The notes under the pieces were generated by a model that had not been told where the DNA came from, did no database searches, and saw only the letters and a program-made list of their open reading frames with translations. From Nanobdellota archaeon (GTDB lineage Archaea; Nanobdellota; Nanobdellia; Parvarchaeales; Parvarchaeaceae): a DNA stretch of 45,516 nt. Below, piece after piece: positions 39,387 through 45,516 of the stretch. The stretch is taken from positions 1-45,516 of the forward strand of contig JAJZNV010000022.1 of the NCBI GenBank assembly GCA_021852265.1. Reading direction: 5' to 3'. A program made the translations under genes and the position numbers. Numbering within the stretch: the first letter of the stretch is position 1; every line of letters starts with the position of its first letter.

Positions 39387-40183
39387 TCGTGCTTTCCCCT
39401 GACTGGTTTATGCCTGGATTTAAATTTTCCTGTAATCAGAACGACCATCATAGAATAAAAATAAAGAAGCCCTGTCCTAAGTGTACCCTCTTTTACATGT
39501 CTACGATATGACATCCTGGCAGTATCTTTTATCATTATAAAACGCCCGAGCTTCCTGATCCTAGAGTATAGCTCCTTGTCCTCACATATCTCTATATCTT
39601 CATTAAAGTTACCTGCCTTAAACAAGGCGTCATCTCTGCAAAAAACACATCCATACGCAGCAGGTATATCGAAATTGTAAGATATCCTTTTATAAACATT
39701 TATCAATCTGCTTAATATCTTAAATTTTATCCTATCCCTACGGTTAAGGTCCTTGTTATTGACGCGTGTGGTCGGTTCTATAGCCACGACATCCTGGTTC
39801 TCCTTCTTTGCAAATGCCAAAACAGTGTTATGAAACAGTTTTTTAGACAATATATAATCTGCGTCTATAAATGCAATTATCTCTCCTTTCGCAATTTTTA
39901 AACCCACATTCCTTCCGGCGGAAATGCCACGCTTAGTGGTCCTTAAAAATTTCGCACCATATTTCTTAGCTATCTTTGCGGTCTTGTCGGAAGAATTATA
40001 ATCGCCTATTATAACCTCATAATTTTTGTAGGTCTGCGCCTTTATCGACTTTAGAAGGTCGCCAAGGTATCTCTCTTCATTATGAGTTGGGACTATAACA
40101 CTGATTAGAGGCTTATCACCCATCTCAACGCTATTGTCAATATAGTTTAAATAATTTACTGAATTTTCCCTTAATTTTGCCAA
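39383..40183 (-). CDS. GT2-family glycosyltransferase
   Basis: PLISVIVPTHNEERYLGDLLKSIKAQTYKNYEVIIGDYNSSDKTAKIAKKYGA; SAGRNVGLKIAKGEIIAFIDADY. Confidence 0.92.
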   Translation of the reverse strand: MAKLRENSVNYLNYIDNSVEMGDKPLISVIVPTHNEERYLGDLLKSIKAQTYKNYEVIIGDYNSSDKTAKIAKKYGAKFLRTTKRGISAGRNVGLKIAKGEIIAFIDADYILSKKLFHNTVLAFAKKENQDVVAIEPTTRVNNKDLNRRDRIKFKILSRLINVYKRISYNFDIPAAYGCVFCRDDALFKAGNFNEDIEICEDKELYSRIRKLGRFIMIKDTARMSYRRHVKEGTLRTGLLYFYSMMVVLITGKFKSRHKPVRGKHD

Positions 40184-40206
40184 AATTTGAGCAAATTATG
40201 CGGTTA

Positions 40207-40695
40207 TTATGCCAAGTTGGATTTTTTGTCTTTAATTTCCCTGACATAATTCAAAATTCCGGGCATCATATCCTGGGCGTTTTTTACTTTTATGATATTA
40301 CTAACATTAAGGTCCGAATCCAAAAACACTGCTGCATTGGTTACTCCACCAGTTACTTTCTTTAGTCCGCAAGCCGAGATAAACTCTTTCTTCGTATCGC
40401 TTAATAAGGAGAAATTGAGTTTATTCTCATTCCTTAACGCACTAAGACTTTCTGGACTGCCGTCCAATACCACGTAAACCGTCGGCACCGTGTCTTTTAG
40501 TTTAGAGATATTGTCTCTCAGGTCCCAAAGCTCTTTTATATGAGAATGTGTCCCATCATCTTTTAAAAATAGAAGGAGTGTTTTGTTGCCATACAACATT
40601 TCAGAGGTTACGCTGCTGCCGGAGTCATCTTTAAGTACAAAATAAGGCAATTTATGCCCCGCATTGAGTCTCATATATAATTTATCTGCTGACAC
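40207..40695 (-). CDS. peroxiredoxin/thioredoxin-fold protein (AhpC/TSA-like); start ATG 40674 or GTG 40695
   Basis: MRLNAGHKLPYFVLKDDSGSSVTSEMLYGNKTLLLFLKDDGTHSHIKELWDLRDN...FSLLSDTKKEFISACGLKKV. Confidence 0.65.
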   Translation of the reverse strand: MSADKLYMRLNAGHKLPYFVLKDDSGSSVTSEMLYGNKTLLLFLKDDGTHSHIKELWDLRDNISKLKDTVPTVYVVLDGSPESLSALRNENKLNFSLLSDTKKEFISACGLKKVTGGVTNAAVFLDSDLNVSNIIKVKNAQDMMPGILNYVREIKDKKSNLA

Positions 40696-40696
40696 T

Positions 40697-40809
40697 TGGG
40701 GCTGCCAGGATTTGAACCTGGATCAACTGGTTTCTACTAATCATCCCTAAAAGGTCATTTTTCCAGTCTAGCTGGAGCCAATTGTTCTGCCGGATTAGAC
40801 TACAACCCC
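40697..40809 (-). tRNA. tRNA-Trp(CCA) with about 40-nt intron
   Basis: GGGGTTG...CAGCCCC A73; anticodon stem ATTGG/CCAGT, loop CTCCA...; T arm CCAGG-TTCAAAT-CCTGG; 113 nt = 73 + 40. Confidence 0.88.
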
Positions 40810-41340
40810 TCACGTAAATATCTTATACTTGTCTTTATTCTCCATTTCTTCAAATATTCTGCCCTCTACCCCGCGGGCTATATTTGAGGAAAGCTGGAGC
40901 CTTTCGTTGAGTTCTGAATAGGATTCAAACGCTTTCTTCTTTCTCTCCTCTAATAACTTTTGGGTCATTTTTTTACCCATCCCTGGAATAAGTTCCAGAG
41001 CGTGCAGCCTAACGTTTATAGGTCCAAGTGTGTTTATTATACCAATGTATTTCTTCTCGTTGTCTATTACTGCTTTCTGGATCAGACTATTCAGAGTGTC
41101 CATACCGGATGAATTAAGTTTATCCGGCGTTATCCGCTCTATTATATGATGTATCTCTTCTCGCTTGTTTTCGCCTATGTAAACTTTCTTGCCTGATTCT
41201 ACCACTACATCCTTTTTCAATGCGGCAAGTAAAAGTGACAATGAATCGGTTAATATTATAGCGGAAGGGTGCCTATCACGCGAATTTGGCATGCCATATG
41301 GGAGATATTCGATTACATCCGCGTATTCATCTTTTCCCAT
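40810..41340 (-). CDS. DUF655-family protein
   Basis: YADVIEYLPYGMPNSRDRHPSAIILTD; LHALELIPGMGKKMTQKLLEERKKKAFESYSELNER; conserved order L21e-RpoF-DUF655. Confidence 0.88.
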   Translation of the reverse strand: MGKDEYADVIEYLPYGMPNSRDRHPSAIILTDSLSLLLAALKKDVVVESGKKVYIGENKREEIHHIIERITPDKLNSSGMDTLNSLIQKAVIDNEKKYIGIINTLGPINVRLHALELIPGMGKKMTQKLLEERKKKAFESYSELNERLQLSSNIARGVEGRIFEEMENKDKYKIFT

Positions 41341-41362
41341 ACCAGTTTTAGCCCGCCCTCGA

Positions 41363-41686
41363 TTATAAATGCTTCTTTAATGCGGATAGAATTTTCTTTA
41401 TATCGTCTTCTTTTATAGTCGATTTAAGGGGTGCTAATATGGCTCTGACTTGATCAATAGAAGAAGGGGCAACATCGACTAACATTCTGATGTAATCCTC
41501 TCTTATATCTAAGTTAAGTGCCAAAATATCATTGAATGCTTCCTCAAAATTATTCGCTTTTACATTTTTCTTAATGTGCTCAACAAGTTTTTTCCCGGTT
41601 TCGTAATTAGTATCAATATAATCCAGATATTTCTCCTTTAGTTCCGTCTCACTAATCAGCTTTTCGTCTATTATTTCGTATTCCAT
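41363..41686 (-). CDS. rpoF: RNA polymerase subunit F (Rpb4-like)
   Basis: Position between L21e and DUF655 plus C-terminal APSSIDQVRAILAPLKSTIKEDDIKKILSALKKHL. Confidence 0.85.
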   Translation of the reverse strand: MEYEIIDEKLISETELKEKYLDYIDTNYETGKKLVEHIKKNVKANNFEEAFNDILALNLDIREDYIRMLVDVAPSSIDQVRAILAPLKSTIKEDDIKKILSALKKHL

Positions 41687-41687
41687 T

Positions 41688-41978
41688 TTACAGTTTCTTA
41701 AGGTGTATTGGGAGCATATCGACCATTTTACACATCTTGCCCTGCATCACTTCGATAGTGTATGCTTTTCCCTTCTTTTGCAGAACTGTGCCATTTATAC
41801 CAAAAAATCTGCGGTGTGGTATATTTTTTTGGAAGTAGGGGCTTGGGTCTATAATTACCTTGTCTCCAAGATTGAAAGTCTGGAGTGCTTTTTTCAAGTC
41901 TATCTGCCCCTTATCCTTAACCCTAAGAGCAAGCCTTCTTCTAGACCTTTTATGCGCACCTCGTCCAGTTATTGACAT
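41688..41978 (-). CDS. rpl21e: 50S ribosomal protein L21e
   Basis: GAHKRSRRRLALRVKDKGQIDLKKALQTFNLGDKVIIDPSPYFQKNIPHRRFFGINGTVLQKKGKAYTIEV. Confidence 0.93.
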   Translation of the reverse strand: MSITGRGAHKRSRRRLALRVKDKGQIDLKKALQTFNLGDKVIIDPSPYFQKNIPHRRFFGINGTVLQKKGKAYTIEVMQGKMCKMVDMLPIHLKKL

Positions 41979-42039
41979 ATCTATATGTTAGCCAATTTAG
42001 AGTATTTATACCTATCTAATCACACGAGCTAAACTCGAC

Positions 42040-42122
42040 TGCGGAAGGAGGGATTCGAACCCTCGAAGGCCTGAGCCATAAGGTCCTTAGCCTTACGCGT
42101 TTGACCGCTTCGCTACCTCCGC
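42040..42122 (-). tRNA. tRNA-Leu, apparent anticodon AAG
   Basis: Class II: acceptor GCGGAGG/CTTCCGC, A73, T arm GAGGG-TTCGAAT-CCCTC, anticodon arm TAAGG-CTAAGGA-CCTTA, 14-nt variable arm. Confidence 0.85.
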
Positions 42123-42248
42123 ATCAAACTCTTTATTGTACACCAAAACTTATAAACATATTACACTTCTCGTGTGTGCAGCGATGCTTTTAAATGTTTT
42201 TAAATTGCTCTCGCAACTAGTTCTTGCCCCGACACATTCTTAAAGGAC

Positions 42249-42323
42249 TGGGGCGGCTGGGATTTGAACCCAGAATCTCCGGCACCCGAAACCGGAATCA
42301 TAACCAAGTTAGACTACTGCCCC
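42249..42323 (-). tRNA. tRNA-Pro(CGG)
   Basis: GGGGCAG...CCGCCCC A73 (one A6-C67 mismatch); anticodon arm CCGGT-TTCGGGT-GCCGG; T arm CTGGG-TTCAAAT-CCCAG. Confidence 0.9.
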
Positions 42324-42384
42324 GCTTGATATTAGACTATAGCGTTATTTTCATTTATTAATCTATAAACTTTGAATCTAGATT

Positions 42385-43398
42385 TCAAGTTGCTACGGTG
42401 ATATTTTTCTTCTCGTATTTTGGGTACATCCCGGGTTTCATGACCACGCTGTCGGTCTTTACTGCCAAGCCTTTTCCGCCGTTAAGTATGTCTTTAGATG
42501 ATAAAATTGCTTTTCCCAGCCCGATGAGCTCCCCCTTCAATGTCGAAAGAGATAGAGTCTCGCCCGACTCAAAATTATTTAGTTTTACTATTCCTGGGAC
42601 CGCTAGAGGAGAACCGTGGCAGATTACGTCAACTGCACTATCGGATATGTACACCTTCGGGAGGAAATCAACTGCAGTTTCTATATTTTGAAACGCATAG
42701 GATATGAGCGCTTCATCATTTTCTTTTTCATAGTAATACATTGCGTCTTCAAGGTCCTGAAGGGTTACCAGATTGTTTTTCTCTGAGAGGGTAGACACCT
42801 TTGTCCTTCTTAATTCCACCATGTTTGCCCCGACACCAAGTTTATCTCCCAGATCGGAGATGAATTTACGTATATATGTCCCAGATTGCACGCCTATCTT
42901 AAACAGGACATTTTTATCTACTATGTCGATTATTTCGGAATAATATATCTCACGTTCTCTATACTGACGCTTAACACTAGATCTCACGGGTGGCAGCTGC
43001 ATTATCTTCCCTCTGAAATTTTCGAATGTTTTCTTAAGTTTTTCTTCTTCTACTTCTTTATGCAGGTGCATCAAAGCAACATACTCCTTGCCGCCGAAAA
43101 GAAGTACGGATATAACTTTATTTGCGTTATTAATGGCGAGTGGCAATAAACCAGTAACGTTTGGGTCGAGTGTGCCGGAATAACCCACTTTCGTGACGCC
43201 TAAAGGGGAGATAAGTTTTTTGGCAATTGCAGCAGCGGTCTTGGACCTTGCATGCGGCGGTTTGTCGAGAAGGATAAAACCCGAATCAATTCTCTGCTTT
43301 AGAGTGCGCTTTTCCGGATAAAAACCGTACTTATCATCGGTAGTTTCGTTGTATAATGTAAAGGTCTCGTGTTTTACATTCTCTATTGGAAGTTTCAT
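42385..43398 (-). CDS. cbf5: tRNA/rRNA pseudouridine synthase Cbf5 (TruB family)
   Basis: GFILLDKPPHARSKTAAAIAKKL; GYSGTLDPNVTGLLPLAINNA; QSGTYIRKFISDLGDKLGVGANMVELRRTKVS; PUA domain. Confidence 0.95.
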   Translation of the reverse strand: MKLPIENVKHETFTLYNETTDDKYGFYPEKRTLKQRIDSGFILLDKPPHARSKTAAAIAKKLISPLGVTKVGYSGTLDPNVTGLLPLAINNANKVISVLLFGGKEYVALMHLHKEVEEEKLKKTFENFRGKIMQLPPVRSSVKRQYREREIYYSEIIDIVDKNVLFKIGVQSGTYIRKFISDLGDKLGVGANMVELRRTKVSTLSEKNNLVTLQDLEDAMYYYEKENDEALISYAFQNIETAVDFLPKVYISDSAVDVICHGSPLAVPGIVKLNNFESGETLSLSTLKGELIGLGKAILSSKDILNGGKGLAVKTDSVVMKPGMYPKYEKKNITVAT

Positions 43399-43431
43399 CC
43401 CTATTCTAAACCTACATTAATTAAAACCTTA

Positions 43432-43992
43432 TCAAATAGCCCGTTTGCGCTTGTCTATATAACCGAGACAAAGGTCCCTTAATTCATCAATGGAAAAATC
43501 CGACGAATTTACTACAAGATCGAATGGCATTAAGTCCTCTCCTCCTATTTTGATTTTATAGAGATTGAAATATATTTTTGAGGAGAGTTTATCTTTTTCT
43601 TTCATAAATCTAAGTGCAGAATCGTAATCTATACTGTCACGCTCTGATACCCTGCGAGCCCTTGTTTCTAGACCTACCTTAAGATATATTTTTATCGCGT
43701 CCCTATCCTTTACTTTCCATGAGGCCACCCAACTGTCAAGAACAATATTGTCATGCGTTTTTACGTACTTTAGTATAAAATTATCGAGCAGCCTGTCATA
43801 TTTAGGGTGTTTGAGTCGGAATTTTATCGCATCCAGGCCTTTCTGCGATTCCCAATATTCGAACTCTTTTGGAGGCATAAACTCCCTCAATTTTGTACTG
43901 CCAGAGAAGTACTCCATGCCAAGTGCTGAACTTAGCCCTTTTGCTAGAGTCGACTTACCAGATGCAGTAAGTCCAGATATTATTATCTTCAT
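43432..43992 (-). CDS. cmk: cytidylate kinase
   Basis: MKIIISGLTASGKSTLAKGLSSALGMEYFSGSTKLREF; start ATG 43992 preferred over the ORF extension to 44076 that overlaps STT3. Confidence 0.82.
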   Translation of the reverse strand: MKIIISGLTASGKSTLAKGLSSALGMEYFSGSTKLREFMPPKEFEYWESQKGLDAIKFRLKHPKYDRLLDNFILKYVKTHDNIVLDSWVASWKVKDRDAIKIYLKVGLETRARRVSERDSIDYDSALRFMKEKDKLSSKIYFNLYKIKIGGEDLMPFDLVVNSSDFSIDELRDLCLGYIDKRKRAI

Positions 43993-44000
43993 AAAATTAT

Positions 44001-45516
44001 CTAAGGTATTTGGGTATTTGCTATAAGCGTACTGTTCTGCGAGAAAACTGCTGGTAGGTAGCTTAAGTTTGCGCAATAGTTAGTGGCGGATTCATCGACA
44101 GAACACTGTTGTTGCTGTAGCATATAGGCGCTGAGGGCCGTGTAATTTATTTTATAGACGTTTATATTCGTAAGAACCTGGTTTGATATACTCAATATCG
44201 AATTAACCGGCAGGTTATCGGTGAATGCAAGTGAGAATCCTGGAACTGTCTCATTCAAAAGGTAAAGCTTTGTGAAAAGCGTGTTGAGCGATTTCTCTGG
44301 CATGAACAGCAGCCCTGGCGAGTTACCATAATACGAGAGAGGAATCTGTGCTACTGCATATCCGCCTGGGAGATTTTGGTAGCCACCCAGATGAAGATTC
44401 GCTGTGTTATTTGCATTAAGCATCATCACTGCACCAGGTATCGCACTCTGGCTAGCATTCGCTATTCCACACCCGATACTGTATGCGCACATATATCGCA
44501 ATGGCAGGATGCTGCTGACCTGCTGAGTTAGCTCGTTATATACTACTCCGTATGGAGGTCCTTGTGTATAAGTGCTATTTGTGTAATTAAACGGTATTAT
44601 TGCTTCTACTAGCAACGTGTTAGATGCACTCCACGGCACTCCATTTATGACCATATTCGCTTCGAGAGGGGCAACGCCCGTATTATTTCCGCCAAAAACG
44701 GCTATATATTGGTAATCTCCTGCGGAGATGGTTCCTTGGTTATGTGCAACTTGGGATTCACCAAAAGGTGTAAACTGTGTGTAGTTCAGGGCTATTGTTG
44801 AGATTGCCGAGAACTTTTCAACCTCACTTCCGCTTATAACCGCGTATGTCGGCCTGTGCATGAAATTAAGGAATGTAGCATACTGATAAGGTGAAGTAGC
44901 CTCAAAAAAGTATTTAGCAATCATCGATTGAAAGCCGTACGAATTACTCCCGTCTGCAACTGTAGTCCTATTAGCTATTGCTTCCTCCCAATAACCATAA
45001 TCCCACCATGAAAGCAGCGTCGAATTTACTGGCGTATTATAATTTATCCATTGCATGGTAGGCCCCCATAGTGCTAACCCGCTACCACTCTGTTGTGATG
45101 CGATATATGACGTATTAAGGCTTGAGTTCAAATCTACTGCTATAACCAAAAATGCAACTATGATTATTATACTGCTTATCGTCCACATCAATGATTTGTG
45201 GCTCCTAAATGTTTTCATAGTACGGCGCACCAACACTGCAGGAACGAGCACTGCCGCAAACGGCACAACTATAACACCGACGAAACCTACTCCTTCAAGC
45301 AATTGATTCTCCAGATTTGAGAATAACATGGCTAACAGGAAGAATATGAAGGCAACCATGTATATTTTACTTGTCTTTTCGGCGTAGTCTATCTTATCAA
45401 ACGCCATTGCAAGAATGAACACAATCACTATGCCGAATAGACCGTATTTGTAGTAATTGGAGGTCTGGTTCGACAAGAAAAGCGATACTGCCAGCATGAT
45501 TGAAACGAGAGTTAAA
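44001..45516 (-). CDS. oligosaccharyltransferase STT3/AglB, N-terminus beyond the window
   Basis: STT3 catalytic signature LLSWWDYGYWEEAIANRTTVADGSN; TM segments; frame stays open to 45516. Confidence 0.9.
   Translation of the reverse strand, partial: LTLVSIMLAVSLFLSNQTSNYYKYGLFGIVIVFILAMAFDKIDYAEKTSKIYMVAFIFFLLAMLFSNLENQLLEGVGFVGVIVVPFAAVLVPAVLVRRTMKTFRSHKSLMWTISSIIIIVAFLVIAVDLNSSLNTSYIASQQSGSGLALWGPTMQWINYNTPVNSTLLSWWDYGYWEEAIANRTTVADGSNSYGFQSMIAKYFFEATSPYQYATFLNFMHRPTYAVISGSEVEKFSAISTIALNYTQFTPFGESQVAHNQGTISAGDYQYIAVFGGNNTGVAPLEANMVINGVPWSASNTLLVEAIIPFNYTNSTYTQGPPYGVVYNELTQQVSSILPLRYMCAYSIGCGIANASQSAIPGAVMMLNANNTANLHLGGYQNLPGGYAVAQIPLSYYGNSPGLLFMPEKSLNTLFTKLYLLNETVPGFSLAFTDNLPVNSILSISNQVLTNINVYKINYTALSAYMLQQQQCSVDESATNYCANLSYLPAVFSQNSTLIANTQIP

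Noticed and set aside
40745-40785. Box C/D guide RNA within the tRNA-Trp intron, as in haloarchaea
   Set aside because: The intron has an imperfect C-box-like ATGATTA but no convincing D box, and at about 40 nt it is too short for a full C/D guide.
42040-42122. tRNA-Leu(TAA) or tRNA-Ser reading
   Set aside because: TAA would put C at position 33 and break the anticodon stem; Ser is disfavoured by A73, since archaeal tRNA-Ser has G73.
1-45516. CRISPR array, IS element, integrase or prophage
   Set aside because: No regularly spaced repeats, transposase or integrase motifs, or phage structural genes were seen; the LAGLIDADG endonuclease is the only mobile-type gene.

Overview
The window looks like a compact archaeal chromosome segment. 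Evidence: an archaeal-type 16S rRNA, RpoL, an Rpb4-like RpoF, L21e, DUF655, TrmY, Cbf5, an STT3 with WWDYG motif, and tRNAs with introns. A DPANN or Thermoplasmatales-like lineage is only an inference. Contents: (i) surface-glycan genes (GT4, GalU, Ugd, UXS-like, GT2, sulfatase-like, two tandem GHMP kinases, sugar nucleotidyltransferase, phosphohexomutase, GH1, STT3); (ii) a complete four-gene PrkA1/PrkA2/DUF444/SpoVR operon; (iii) a DnaK/DnaJ/GrpE cluster with a possible SecB-like protein; (iv) a 16S rRNA gene with no 23S or 5S next to it in the window, bracketed by a perfect 18-bp processing stem; (v) four tRNAs, two with probable introns. The observations most worth a second look are: substitutions at near-universal decoding-centre positions of the 16S rRNA (E. 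coli C1400, U1498, A1499); a tRNA-Leu whose anticodon reads AAG (A34, very rare in archaea); and a free-standing LAGLIDADG endonuclease gene whose last codons and stop lie inside the 5' end of an intron-containing tRNA-Asp gene. I see no CRISPR array, transposon or prophage. All identifications come from reading motifs by eye; no searches were run.
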